Below, piece by piece: positions 34,779 through 43,435 of a DNA stretch of 64,000 bases. Source of the stretch: CAYVOV01 sp964453525 (lineage in GTDB: Bacteria; Chloroflexota; Dehalococcoidia; Dehalococcoidales; UBA2162); assembly GCA_964453525.1 (NCBI GenBank), contig CAYVOV010000013.1, positions 40,091-104,090 of the forward strand, written 5' to 3'. Position 1 is the stretch's first letter. Each line of letters opens with the position of its first letter. Position numbers and translations under genes: made by a program. A model generated the notes under the pieces. That model made no database searches, was not told where the DNA came from, and saw only the letters and a list, made by a program, of their open reading frames with translations.

Positions 34779-35697
34779 AGTCCTGAACACCGATTAAAGC
34801 AGCCGCTTTGATGCCGGCAAATAGCGCCAGAGAGCAGTACCACTTAATTCTTGTCCTGGTAGCGTCTTTTGTCTCAAGCGAGCCGATTGGCTCCACCGTC
34901 AGGTAACCCGGTGCCGTCAGTCCGCAGAGTGCCCCTTCACCGAACTGTATGGCATAAATCGTAGAACAGTCTCCGCCGGTGGTTGCTGTCTCGACACTGC
35001 TGCTGACGATGTGAGTGTCCAGTATCCAGTCATTGACACCGATGAGAATTCCATCCCAGTACTGGACAAAATTACCCCACCTGTCCCGGTCGGTCTCCAT
35101 CATGCTACCGGCAGCTCTGACCAGCGTATTAATCTTACGTCTTGAGCGGCGGCTCATCAGCAGCAGGTCTGGCTTGCCTCCCTTAACGGCATCGATAAGC
35201 TCATCGAGCATTGAAAGGGACAGGGTAGCCCCGCTGGCACCGGCGGCAATTAGCTGGTCACTCTCGGTTGTGGTATCGATAAGCTTTCTCAGGCCGTCGA
35301 ACTGCTTTGTGCTTACCGAGGTATCGCCATAGATAAAGGTTTCTTCGAACTTGTCCTTGAGTGCCTTGGCCTTCAGTTCCACCACTGCCGCTTCCAGGTC
35401 CTGGAGATTGGAGCGGGTTGCCTTGACAAAATTATCCACGTCGGCGTCTCCACCCATTATCTTTAGGTTTGCCGTTACCTGCTCGAAGGTTGGGGTCGAT
35501 TCCACCCAGGTATCGCCGACATCATAGAAATCGATGCTTGGCAGGGTATTTTCCCGGTTATAGGTCAGTCCGTTACCGGTAATCTCGATGAAAGGTAACT
35601 CCTGAAGGACCGGTGAATCCTTAACGATGGTCTCCACCACGCCCTGAAGGAGCATATCATTGGATAGTTTACTTGCTTCGGTTAAGTTAAGCGCCAT
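34777..35697 (-). CDS. Major capsid protein (HK97-fold type)
   Basis: A 306-residue protein with the features of phage major capsid proteins: an N-terminal helix (MALNLTEASKLSNDMLLQGVVETI), an E-loop-like part (YNRENTLPSIDFYDVGDTW), and the spine and P-domain segments (FEETFIYGDTSVSTKQFDGLRK; LLMSRRSRRKINTLVRAAG; DRWGNFVQYWDGILIGVND). It should form the shell of the particle. The start is ATG at 35697 with GGGAGG upstream. It lies after portal and scaffold genes, the usual order. Confidence 0.8.
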   Translation of the reverse strand: MALNLTEASKLSNDMLLQGVVETIVKDSPVLQELPFIEITGNGLTYNRENTLPSIDFYDVGDTWVESTPTFEQVTANLKIMGGDADVDNFVKATRSNLQDLEAAVVELKAKALKDKFEETFIYGDTSVSTKQFDGLRKLIDTTTESDQLIAAGASGATLSLSMLDELIDAVKGGKPDLLLMSRRSRRKINTLVRAAGSMMETDRDRWGNFVQYWDGILIGVNDWILDTHIVSSSVETATTGGDCSTIYAIQFGEGALCGLTAPGYLTVEPIGSLETKDATRTRIKWYCSLALFAGIKAAALIGVQD

Positions 35698-35754
35698 TTC
35701 TTATTCCTCCCGTATATAAATCTTTGGATTTGTCAGCTTTTCACTCTGTTTACT

Positions 35755-36279
35755 TCAGGATGAAAGATTTCCAATTGCATATTGAATTTTCTCCCGTGGC
35801 GATAGTGCTGAGAGGTCGGGTGGTTTCCTTTCCGGGGCTCCGGCGGGCACTTTTGCCAGTGATATCTCGGCCTCAACTCCCTGCCTGACCCTGCTGACAA
35901 GGGCTTTCGCCCTGTCCAGGGATTCATTTACTGACTCGATTGTATCGCCGCTGATAAGGTCTTCAATGACCTCCGGATTCGCCCTCACCATCATCATTTT
36001 ATAGCTGGCTACAGCCTCATTGAATGAACTGTTTAGTGATGCTAACCTGTCTTCCAGTTCGTTCCTGTCCTGCTTCAAGCCGGCAATCTCTCCATCTTTA
36101 CCGGCGATGGCTTCCTCGAGCTCTTCAAGGCGGGCGTTAGCCTTGGCTAATTCTTCCGTTTTCTGTGCCAGCAGACTTTCGGGTTCTGGTGTCTCCTGCG
36201 GTTCCTCCGGCTCAGGCGGATTTTCACCGCCGGGTGCCGACTCCGCTGTGTTTTCTATCTGGTCTGATTCGTCAACCAA
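35755..36279 (-). CDS. Phage scaffolding-type protein
   Basis: A 174-residue acidic protein with a Glu/Pro-rich N-terminus and a long coiled coil (LAKANARLEELEEAIAGKDGEIAGLKQDRNELEDRL) across residues about 45-95. This matches capsid scaffolding proteins in composition and position, between the portal and capsid genes. It would be removed after shell assembly. No protease gene is seen nearby. Confidence 0.7.
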   Translation of the reverse strand: MVDESDQIENTAESAPGGENPPEPEEPQETPEPESLLAQKTEELAKANARLEELEEAIAGKDGEIAGLKQDRNELEDRLASLNSSFNEAVASYKMMMVRANPEVIEDLISGDTIESVNESLDRAKALVSRVRQGVEAEISLAKVPAGAPERKPPDLSALSPREKIQYAIGNLSS

Positions 36280-36346
36280 TTTTTCTCCTCCTTTCTCGTC
36301 AATAACCTGAATCTTCCTTCACCATAATTATTTATAGAGTAAAAAA

Positions 36347-37744
36347 TCAGGGCGAAGGTTCTTCGGCGACATCGGGCCGGGATTCGGCAGCTCTCCCTCT
36401 CGCTCCGCTCCTGACGGGTGCCGCATTCAGTTCTTTATTCATCCTGAGGATGGTCTCTCTTTCCTCAAGCCACCGGCTGAACTCCATTTCCGGGTCTTCG
36501 ATTCCGATTTCATCCATCGCCCGGCGCCTGGAATGAATGCCGGTCTGTACCAGTGCCTGTTCGTTGGCAACCAGCCTGGTTAAGTCCTGAGGTAAGACCG
36601 GACTCCAGATAACATTCAGATGGTTGTCACCAAAATCTTCATTTCTGTATTTTTCAATGAGCTTCAGAATCAGCCGGTTTCTGCGGTTATAGGCGGAAGA
36701 GCGGATAATTCTTTTCCGCCTTACTTTCTGCAGTAGCGGCTGAAGCTCAATCTCGAGGGCAACGCCGGACAGGTCTCTATCCGTGCCGCCGAAGGCAGCC
36801 CGCGGCGATTCCGAAAGGTCGTGAAGGATTTTGTAGAGCAGGTTTATATAATCGATATGCAGACCGACCCCGCCACCCTGGAGCAGGTCAAGCAGGTAGG
36901 CTTTGGCGTCCTCCGGTATGTTCCAGACCGCTCCCGGCCTGATGGCGACGTCCTCCGACTCCTCAACGTTTTCAAGGACGGCTATCGGATTGCCTGATAG
37001 CTCCAGGATTCTGGATAGCTGCGAGGTTGCCCGGTTAAGCTCCCGCTGCGGTCCTATAATCTGGGATAAATCGGATATTCCCCAGAACCTCTTCGGCTCT
37101 CTCAGGTTCGGATACAGGACGAAGGGTAAAAAACCGTACGGGTTCGGTTTCTTTTCAACCTGGATATCGTCAATCCACAGCTCGAAGTCGCGGGCTGTCC
37201 AGACCTCGATGATACTTGCCGTTTTGTTCTTTGTTTTTACTTTATACAGGCTCTCCACGGTATCAGAAGCAAGGCTGTATTTGGAGGCTATTCTCCACAC
37301 CCTGGAGGTATCGTCTCCAGCGTACCAGGCATAGATTCCCTGGATGTCCGGGGCGGTAATGCTGATATTCTTTGTTTCCTGGTCCCAGATAACCTTGTAG
37401 CAGGCATCGCCCAGGATAGCGCAATCGATTTCCGTCTCGAAGTCGAGCTGCTCCAGGTTGTTAGCCTCGGACACCTCGTCAAGAACGAGTTCCGCCTTTT
37501 TAGCCTTTATTCTGGCTTCGGCGGAGTCTTCAACCGGCTCCACTATGAAATGGACGCCGGACATCAGGTAAGAAGTGACCTTATCAATAAATACCTTGGC
37601 GTAGTTGAAGGTAAGGCGTTTTTCGCCACGCCTTTCCCTGCCTTCCCAGTGGACACCGTGGTAAAAATCAAGCAGTTCGCGGTATCCTTTGAGTCTGTCC
37701 GTATCACGGCGGTGCAGTTCGGCAGGGTTGAATTCTTCACTCAT
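36347..37744 (-). CDS. Phage portal protein (SPP1 Gp6-like)
   Basis: A 465-residue protein from the ATG at 37744. It has the typical portal pattern: ELLDFYHGVHW near the start, DCAILGDACYKVIWD, FVLYPNLREPKRFWGISDL and the stem region SGVALEIELQPLLQKV. Portals form the ring through which DNA enters a capsid. The start overlaps the end of the upstream HTH gene by eight bases, so they are translationally coupled. A frame extended to 37774 is less likely. Confidence 0.85.
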   Translation of the reverse strand: MSEEFNPAELHRRDTDRLKGYRELLDFYHGVHWEGRERRGEKRLTFNYAKVFIDKVTSYLMSGVHFIVEPVEDSAEARIKAKKAELVLDEVSEANNLEQLDFETEIDCAILGDACYKVIWDQETKNISITAPDIQGIYAWYAGDDTSRVWRIASKYSLASDTVESLYKVKTKNKTASIIEVWTARDFELWIDDIQVEKKPNPYGFLPFVLYPNLREPKRFWGISDLSQIIGPQRELNRATSQLSRILELSGNPIAVLENVEESEDVAIRPGAVWNIPEDAKAYLLDLLQGGGVGLHIDYINLLYKILHDLSESPRAAFGGTDRDLSGVALEIELQPLLQKVRRKRIIRSSAYNRRNRLILKLIEKYRNEDFGDNHLNVIWSPVLPQDLTRLVANEQALVQTGIHSRRRAMDEIGIEDPEMEFSRWLEERETILRMNKELNAAPVRSGARGRAAESRPDVAEEPSP

Positions 37745-38048
37745 TCTTCTGACCTCTTTCAGTGGTGTTTCCAATGGCGGACTTGAGTGCTCTCTGGACG
37801 GTACGCTGGCTGACTCCGAATATCTCTGCCAGCTCTTTTACTTTCTTCCCCTCACTGGTGAAAAGCTTTGCCATCTCTTTATTACGCAGGTTCTTCACCA
37901 GGCGCTGCTTTCCGCCCGGCTCGTCATAAACGCATTCCTCGAACGGGCAATCGAGGCAGGATTCGGCAAGTTCACATCCTTCATCACGGTAGCGGCAGTA
38001 CTCCGGGGTAAGGTCTAAATCAGTCTCAACGTTCTCTTCCGGCTCCAT
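37737..38048 (-). CDS. Cys-rich HTH protein heading the capsid operon (TerS-like or regulator)
   Basis: A 103-residue protein. Residues 18-39 carry five cysteines (Cys18, 25, 31, 34, 39), a possible metal site. The C-terminal half has a helix-turn-helix (VKELAEIFGVSQRTVQRALK). It could be the small terminase subunit, which is often HTH-bearing and sits in front of the portal, or a regulator of the operon. No large terminase follows. The start is ATG at 38048 with GGCGGAG upstream. It is the first gene of the run down to 28331. Confidence 0.6.
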   Translation of the reverse strand: MEPEENVETDLDLTPEYCRYRDEGCELAESCLDCPFEECVYDEPGGKQRLVKNLRNKEMAKLFTSEGKKVKELAEIFGVSQRTVQRALKSAIGNTTERGQKNE

Positions 38049-38083
38049 TGCTCAGTCTCCGCCCCAATTCAATCAACACAATC

Positions 38084-38112
38084 AAATTAGCACATTTGTT
38101 CTATTCAGTCAA
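38084..38112 (-). promoter_or_regulatory. Promoter of the capsid operon
   Basis: On the minus strand TTGACT (38107-38112), a 17-base spacer and TAATTT (38084-38089). The first gene starts at 38048. Confidence 0.6.
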
Positions 38113-38305
38113 CAAGGTTTTGTCATTATTTCCCTAATGTTTTCATGGGGAGTATCATTGCGAGGAGTCTCGATTTCATAGGAACCACGTGCCAAACTCC
38201 ATCGATAAGGTGACCCAGCACCCCTCATACACTCATTTCTTTTGAAAAGTGCCTTAGTGGCATTTATAATGTTATAAGTCAATGACAATGATTTAGGAGG
38301 CTAGA

Positions 38306-38923
38306 ATGATAGGGCCCGATGGAGTCAACTTGGGAACAACCCTGTATGAACATGCTAATCGATTTGTTTGTGAGCACGGCATTTGCGATAAAAAGAATTC
38401 CATATTGTGGGAAGATATTGAGGCAATATTTGTAAGTGCTGTAAAAGAATATGCAATTATCATCCCTAAATATGAGTTTGTTGATATTGTCATCCGAAAT
38501 AAAAAGGAAAAGGCAATTACCCTTAAACTTCAATCCATAGGTAGAGTCAGTACCGAAAAGAAAGAAAGCCTATTTGATGCGTATGGGTTTATCATCTCGA
38601 AGGTACTTGACAGGCAATTACAAGAATTAACTGAGGACATTCGAAGAGGGGAGAGAGTAAGTTTTGGCTCGTTTGACATTACCACAAATGCAATATACCG
38701 CAAGAAGTTCTTTGGTGGTCATGACATTGTTGAGATACACAGAATAGTTGGGTGTAGTATTGAGAACGGAGAGTTCATTATTGAACTTATTGATGGTAAC
38801 GGCCGCTCAAAACGTAAGAAATCTGGGTGTGTATATGAGATACCAAACATTCACCTTGCGCAAACTTTCATAGCATCAGTTGCCCAAGAGAATCTAAGAC
38901 ATTTGAGTAAAGGTCAGAAATAG
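38306..38923 (+). CDS. Unknown protein with two PH-like beta domains (tentative)
   Basis: A 205-residue protein of unknown function. Two similar beta-rich segments (HGICDKKNSILWEDIEAIF and ITTNAIYRKKFFGGHDIVEI) look like bacterial PH-like (bPH/YcxB or DUF6585-type) domains that read a resting level of some signal. There are no membrane segments. The ATG at 38306 has AGGAGG upstream. The gene is AT-rich compared with its left neighbours and stands just beyond the capsid operon's promoter, divergent from it. Confidence 0.4.
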   Translation: MIGPDGVNLGTTLYEHANRFVCEHGICDKKNSILWEDIEAIFVSAVKEYAIIIPKYEFVDIVIRNKKEKAITLKLQSIGRVSTEKKESLFDAYGFIISKVLDRQLQELTEDIRRGERVSFGSFDITTNAIYRKKFFGGHDIVEIHRIVGCSIENGEFIIELIDGNGRSKRKKSGCVYEIPNIHLAQTFIASVAQENLRHLSKGQK

Positions 38924-38967
38924 TGACTATAAATCGTTAGAGCAGTTTATCTAAGGAGGTTCTTGAT

Positions 38968-39228
38968 ATGCAATTCGGCAAGAATAGTAAGGCGTATTTC
39001 TCCCCAGAACTGGAAAGAGATTTGATTGAGCTTATGAACTTACGAGAGATGATTGAATTTCGGCCAGAAATTACGATGGGCCCAATAGCACGCTTCACCA
39101 GAGAAGAAAAGATAGGGGAATGGTTTAAGAAAGCAAGGGAAATAGCTAATAAGTATCAACCACAGAGTTTCGCAGTTAGTGTTGGAATTCCGTTTGGGGC
39201 TCAGGTATCATTTACATGGCAAACCTAG
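38968..39228 (+). CDS. Small protein of unknown function
   Basis: An 86-residue protein, mainly helical (ELERDLIELMNLREMIEF; GEWFKKAREIANKY), with a beta-rich end. It matches no family that could be recognised. A strong AAGGAGG lies upstream of the ATG at 38968, supporting a real gene. It follows the PH-like gene by 44 bases. Confidence 0.5.
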   Translation: MQFGKNSKAYFSPELERDLIELMNLREMIEFRPEITMGPIARFTREEKIGEWFKKAREIANKYQPQSFAVSVGIPFGAQVSFTWQT

Positions 39229-39277
39229 ATTTGGGACATACACCTCAAGTAAAAGATACAAATACGGGGGGCTGGAA

Positions 39278-39469
39278 TTACACCTTGATTTCTACAAGTT
39301 CCTCTTCGTCGCTGGGATTGAACGGTGTATTCAGCATATCTTCGGCGCAGATTTTTAATGATTCGATTAGTTTTTCTCTGCTCTTTTCCTGAGCATTTAC
39401 GCCAGGTATATCCACCAGCCAGCCTATCCACCACTTACCGCTTTTTTTAATAACTGCTCTGTATGGCAT
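39278..39469 (-). CDS. Orphan HicB-type antitoxin-like protein
   Basis: A 63-residue protein (PYRAVIKKSGKWWIGWLVDIPGVNAQEKSREKLIESLKICAEDML) with the HicB fold pattern: short strands then a helix. HicB normally neutralises the HicA mRNA nuclease. No HicA gene is visible on either side, so this is an orphan or remnant. The start is ATG at 39469 with AAGGA upstream; a longer frame to 39649 runs through a repeat and is unlikely. Confidence 0.7.
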   Translation of the reverse strand: MPYRAVIKKSGKWWIGWLVDIPGVNAQEKSREKLIESLKICAEDMLNTPFNPSDEEELVEIKV

Positions 39470-39507
39470 ATCAATCCTTCTAAAATTATATACATTTGGT
39501 TGAGTGG

Positions 39508-39570
39508 ATGTCACCCTGAGCACATTCGCTCCGCTCAGTGTAAACTCAGCGAAGGGTCTCGGTGGGGTGG
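39508..39570. repeat. REP-like intergenic sequence (CCCTGAG...GCGAAGGGTCTC)
   Basis: CACCCTGAGCACATTCGCTC, then CAGCGAAGGGTCTC. It is related to the element at 7306-7400. Confidence 0.55.
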
Positions 39571-39654
39571 AAAGTATGTTGCCTGCCCCGCTCCGAGATT
39601 CTTCGTTATCCGCCTCTGGCGGATTTCTCAGAATGACAGCTATGGTCAATCCTC

Positions 39655-39715
39655 CTCTTTTCCCTCCCCATTTTGTAAAGGGGGACTAAGGGGGATTTTA
39701 AATCCCTCTCCATCA
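39655..39715. repeat. ATCCCCC-type palindrome, opposite orientation
   Basis: CCCTCCCCATTTTGTAAAGGGGGACT is followed by AGGGGGATTTTAAATCCC. It is the reverse-orientation relative of the 16621 and 16969 copies. Confidence 0.65.
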
Positions 39716-39833
39716 GCTTCCGATTTAATACGGAAGCCCGTATGAATGGAGTGAATCGGGACTTTAGGAAAGGGAGAAGGTCATAACAGAGAATACCCAA
39801 CAGGAAGGTGGCGCAGGTGATAGGGTTTAATAT

Positions 39834-39945
39834 ACATAAATATGTTATAATTAGAACTGACTTATGTCAGAAAGAAAGATAATCATGCCGTCATTGGCGC
39901 CGGTGAGCCTTCTGCGGAAGAAGCCACGCTGGCGAATGATTTAAG
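39834..39945 (+). pseudogene. Decayed 5' copy of the TIGR00725 gene (promoter plus start)
   Basis: The 46 bases 39834-39879 are identical to 41599-41644, including the extended -10 box and start ATG of the gene at 41629. Similarity then fades but continues (GGCGCCGGTGAGCCTTCTGC against GGCGCCAGTGAGCCTTCGGT). The copy is broken soon after about 39 codons. The radical SAM gene 39993-41495 lies between the two. Confidence 0.8.
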
Positions 39946-39992
39946 TCCCGGCACTCACAATAATCCTCAGACCCCATAAGGAGAAGATTAAT

Positions 39993-41495
39993 TTGAATAT
40001 ACTGCTTGTTTGTCCCGAATACCCTGATACACTCTGGAGCTTTAAGCACGCCATAAGATTCATTTTTAAACGGGCGAATTTCCCTCCCCTGGGTCTATTA
40101 ACTGTTGCCGCCATGCTTCCCCCTGAGTGGGTGAAAAAACTTGTAGATATGAATACGGATCCCTTAAATAACGATGACATCAAGTGGGCTGACTATGTGT
40201 TTATCAGCGCTATGGCAGCGCAGCAAAATTCAGCAAGAGAGGTCATTAACAGGTGCAAGAAATACGGCACCAGGATTGTCGCTGGTGGTCCCCTTTTTAC
40301 TACCGGGTACGAGCATTTTGGTTTTGATGATATTGACTATCTGGTGCTCAGTGAAGCAGAAAATACACTGCCATTGTTCCTGGAAGATTTAGAGAAGGGA
40401 TGTGCCAGGCATATTTATGAATCCAAGGTACGCCCGGATATAAAGACATCCCCTGTACCTTTATGGTCGCTCATCGATAAGAAAAAATACCACAGTATGA
40501 ATATACAGTATTCAAGAGGTTGCCCGTTCGATTGTGAGTTCTGTGATATAACGGTAATGAACGGTCGCAAGCCAAGAACCAAGACGGCCGCCCAGATACT
40601 GAATGAAATAGAAATACTATATGACAGCGGATGGCGCTCCAGTATATTCTTCGTTGATGACAACTTTATCGGCAATAAACGAAAATTGAAATCGGAAGTT
40701 CTGCCGGCGATAATTGAATGGATGAAGGAAAAGAAATACCCCTTTACTTTCTCTACTGAAGCCTCAATAAACCTTGCCGATGATGAAGAACTAATGACGC
40801 TTATGACCGATGCCGGGTTTGACACTGTGTTCACAGGCATTGAAACTACGAACGATGAAAGCCTCTCCGAATGTAACAAAATAGCAAATAGAGGCCGTGA
40901 TTTACTGGCATCTGTAAAGACCCTTCAAAATCATGGTTTTCACGTGCGGGGAGGGTTCATTGTCGGTTTTGACAGTGATCCACCTTCAATTTTTCAGAGC
41001 CAGATTAATTTCATTCAGAAGAGCGGAATTGTTACCGCCATGGTCGGCATACTGAATGCTCCTCCGGAAACGAGGCTGTATAAGCGTCTGGAAAAAGAAA
41101 ACCGTATATTACACGGTTTGTCCGGTGATAACACCGATGGTGATACGAATTTTATCCCCAATATGCCCCGCGAAACACTGGTTCAGGGTTACAGGCAGGT
41201 TCTGGACACAATCTATGCTCCCAGGCTATATTACCGACGGATTAAGACCTTCTTTGATGAGTACCAGCCACGGAGTAAAGTAAGCGCCAGCCTGAAACCG
41301 CACCATATTGTGACACTGCTCAAATCTATGTGGACTCTGGGCGTGAAGGAAAAAGGACGTAAACACTACTGGGATACGCTGGTTCCTATCGTATTTAATA
41401 AACCAAAGGTCTTACCCCTGTTTTTTAGCCTTTCAATTCAGGGATTTCACCTCCGTAAAGTGACCCGGACAATACTGAGCACAAAAGCTACCTAG
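39993..41495 (+). CDS. B12-binding radical SAM protein (HpnP/BchQ-like, DUF4070 type)
   Basis: A 500-residue protein. The N-terminal cobalamin-binding-like half (NILLVCPEYPDTLWSF, IVAGGPLFTTGYEHF) precedes the radical SAM motif CPFDCEFC in YSRGCPFDCEFCDI. The C-terminal region resembles DUF4070 proteins such as hopanoid 2-methylase HpnP and bacteriochlorophyll methylases. Such enzymes methylate unreactive carbons; the substrate here is unknown. The TTG start at 39993 has AAGGAG upstream. It sits between a dead and a live copy of the TIGR00725 gene start, so it was probably inserted. Confidence 0.8.
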   Translation: MNILLVCPEYPDTLWSFKHAIRFIFKRANFPPLGLLTVAAMLPPEWVKKLVDMNTDPLNNDDIKWADYVFISAMAAQQNSAREVINRCKKYGTRIVAGGPLFTTGYEHFGFDDIDYLVLSEAENTLPLFLEDLEKGCARHIYESKVRPDIKTSPVPLWSLIDKKKYHSMNIQYSRGCPFDCEFCDITVMNGRKPRTKTAAQILNEIEILYDSGWRSSIFFVDDNFIGNKRKLKSEVLPAIIEWMKEKKYPFTFSTEASINLADDEELMTLMTDAGFDTVFTGIETTNDESLSECNKIANRGRDLLASVKTLQNHGFHVRGGFIVGFDSDPPSIFQSQINFIQKSGIVTAMVGILNAPPETRLYKRLEKENRILHGLSGDNTDGDTNFIPNMPRETLVQGYRQVLDTIYAPRLYYRRIKTFFDEYQPRSKVSASLKPHHIVTLLKSMWTLGVKEKGRKHYWDTLVPIVFNKPKVLPLFFSLSIQGFHLRKVTRTILSTKAT

Positions 41496-41608
41496 TAATA
41501 AGCTTTAAATCTTCAACTAATTTCTAATCCGAATAGGGTGTCTAAGAGAGCCTTTATCTCTCTTTCCCTTAAGGGCGGCAGGCGTTAATAGATATTAAAC
41601 ATAAATAT

Positions 41609-41623
41609 GTTATAATTAGAACT
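41609..41623 (+). promoter_or_regulatory. Extended -10 promoter of the TIGR00725 gene
   Basis: TGTTATAAT contains the extended -10 TGnTATAAT (TATAAT at 41611-41616), 12 bases before the ATG at 41629, so the 5' leader would be only about five bases. Confidence 0.6.
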
Positions 41624-41628
41624 GACTT

Positions 41629-42111
41629 ATGTCAGAAAGAAAGAAGATTATTGCCGTAATCGGCGCCAGTGAGCCTTCGGTGGAGGAAACGGCGCTGGCG
41701 GAGGAAGTGGGTAGAGAAATTGCCAGGCGTGGAGTCGCCCTGGTCTGTGGCGGACTTGGCGGAGTGATGGAGGCGGCCTGCCGTGGAGCCTGTTCGGAAG
41801 GCGGACTGACCATAGGCATTCTACCCGGGGACAGTCCCGCAACGGCAAATCCCTATGTCCAGATACCGATTGTCACCGGAATCGGCTACGCCCGGAATGT
41901 AGCCGTGGTAAAGACTGCCCGGGCGGTAATCGCTGTCGGTGGCAGCTACGGCACCCTTTCCGAGATTGCCCATGCCCTGCAAAATAATATCCCGGTTATC
42001 GGACTCAATACTTGGGAAATAGCAAGAAACGGCCGGCCTGACAAATCGATTATTCCGGCAAAGGACCCTGCCGAGGCAGTGAGCAAAGCTCTTTCCCTGA
42101 TTGGAGATTAA
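41629..42111 (+). CDS. TIGR00725-family protein (LOG/lysine-decarboxylase-like Rossmann fold)
   Basis: A 160-residue protein with KKIIAVIGASEPS at the start and VCGGLGGVMEAACRGA, the nucleotide-binding pattern of the TIGR00725/LOG-related family. Some members of the wider family hydrolyse cytokinin nucleotides; this group's role is not settled. The ATG at 41629 lies only 12 bases past the -10 box. The enolase gene follows 32 bases downstream, so they may be cotranscribed. Confidence 0.85.
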   Translation: MSERKKIIAVIGASEPSVEETALAEEVGREIARRGVALVCGGLGGVMEAACRGACSEGGLTIGILPGDSPATANPYVQIPIVTGIGYARNVAVVKTARAVIAVGGSYGTLSEIAHALQNNIPVIGLNTWEIARNGRPDKSIIPAKDPAEAVSKALSLIGD

Positions 42112-42143
42112 TAACCCGGTCAGGCTTATAATACGGAGAACAA

Positions 42144-43433
42144 GTGTCAACTATCAGCAAGGTAAAAGCCATAGAAATCCTGGACTCAAGGAGTAATCCT
42201 ACCCTCCAGGCGGAGGTGCAGCTTTCTGATGGCGCCGTGGGAGTGGCATCGGTACCTTCAGGAGCCAGCACCGGCAAGTATGAAGCTGTGGAACTCCGTG
42301 ACGGCGGCTCGCGGTATAACGGACTTGGTGTACTCAACGCCGTGAATAATGTAAACGGAGAAATCGCCGCCGCCGTAACCGGAATGCCCGCGGATGAGCA
42401 GGCGGCCATTGATAAGAAGCTGATAGAGCTTGATGGCACGGATAACAAATCGCGCCTGGGAGCGAACGCTATCCTTGGCGTTTCCCTGGCGGTGGCTCAT
42501 GCTGCGGCAAGTTCGGCAGGTGTACCACTGTATAAGTACCTTGGAAAGGCGGAAAGGTACACGCTGCCGGTACCGATGATGAATATTCTCAATGGCGGAA
42601 AACACGCCGCCGGGTCTACGGACTTTCAGGAGTTCATGGTGGTTCCTGCCGGCGCCGGGAGCTTTTGCCGGGCGCTGCAGATGGGCACCGATGTATATCA
42701 CTCCCTGAAGAAGCTGCTCAGGGACAGAGGACTGAACACGAATGTCGGTGATGAGGGCGGTTTTGCCCCTTCCCTGTCGTCGAATAAAGAAGCGGTAGAG
42801 GTTGTGCTTGCGGCAATCGAAAAGGCCGGCTATAAACCGGGCACAGACTGTTTTATCGCTCTTGACCCGGCAGCCAGCGAGTTCTACCGGGACGGTAAAT
42901 ATGTTCTGGCAAAGGAAGGTGTTTCGCTCAGCACGTCTGAGATGGTAGAGTATTATGTCAAATGGATAGCCGACTACCCCGTTATCAGTCTTGAGGATGG
43001 GCTTGCCGAAGACGACTGGGAAGGCTGGCAGTTGCTGACTCAAAAAGCTGGTAACAGGGTACAGCTTGTCGGTGACGACCTCTATACTACCAATGTTGAC
43101 CGACTTCACAAAGGCATTGAGCTAAAGGCGTCCAATTCAATCCTTATCAAACTCAACCAGATAGGAACTCTAACCGAGACGATAGCCGCTATTGAGATGG
43201 CACGGCAGGCAGGCTGGACGGCAATGGTAAGCCACCGCTCCGGTGAGACCGAAGATACTACAATTGCTGACCTGGCGGTTGGACTGAGCACCGGTCAGAT
43301 AAAGACTGGCGCTCCCTGCCGCTCGGAGCGTACCGCCAAATATAACCGGCTCCTGAAAATAGAGACGGAACTGGCAGACAGGGCTGCCTTTGTCGGTAAA
43401 AAGGCCTTCGATAATCTAAAAGGTATTGTATAA
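42144..43433 (+). CDS. eno: Enolase
   Basis: A 429-residue enolase of normal length. The N-terminal AIEILDSRSNPTLQAEV and SVPSGASTGKYEA motifs, the catalytic MNILNGGKHA and the C-terminal SHRSGETEDTTIADLAVG motif are intact. It interconverts 2-phosphoglycerate and phosphoenolpyruvate in glycolysis or gluconeogenesis. It starts at GTG 42144. The MBL-fold gene begins two bases after its stop. Confidence 0.97.
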   Translation: MSTISKVKAIEILDSRSNPTLQAEVQLSDGAVGVASVPSGASTGKYEAVELRDGGSRYNGLGVLNAVNNVNGEIAAAVTGMPADEQAAIDKKLIELDGTDNKSRLGANAILGVSLAVAHAAASSAGVPLYKYLGKAERYTLPVPMMNILNGGKHAAGSTDFQEFMVVPAGAGSFCRALQMGTDVYHSLKKLLRDRGLNTNVGDEGGFAPSLSSNKEAVEVVLAAIEKAGYKPGTDCFIALDPAASEFYRDGKYVLAKEGVSLSTSEMVEYYVKWIADYPVISLEDGLAEDDWEGWQLLTQKAGNRVQLVGDDLYTTNVDRLHKGIELKASNSILIKLNQIGTLTETIAAIEMARQAGWTAMVSHRSGETEDTTIADLAVGLSTGQIKTGAPCRSERTAKYNRLLKIETELADRAAFVGKKAFDNLKGIV

Positions 43434-43435
43434 CC

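Noticed and set aside
28331..38048. Complete inducible prophage
   Set aside because: No integrase, large terminase, lysis, replication or repressor genes, and no attachment repeats were found in or next to the operon.
39278..39469. Full HicAB toxin-antitoxin pair
   Set aside because: No HicA-like small basic protein is encoded on either side of the HicB-type gene.
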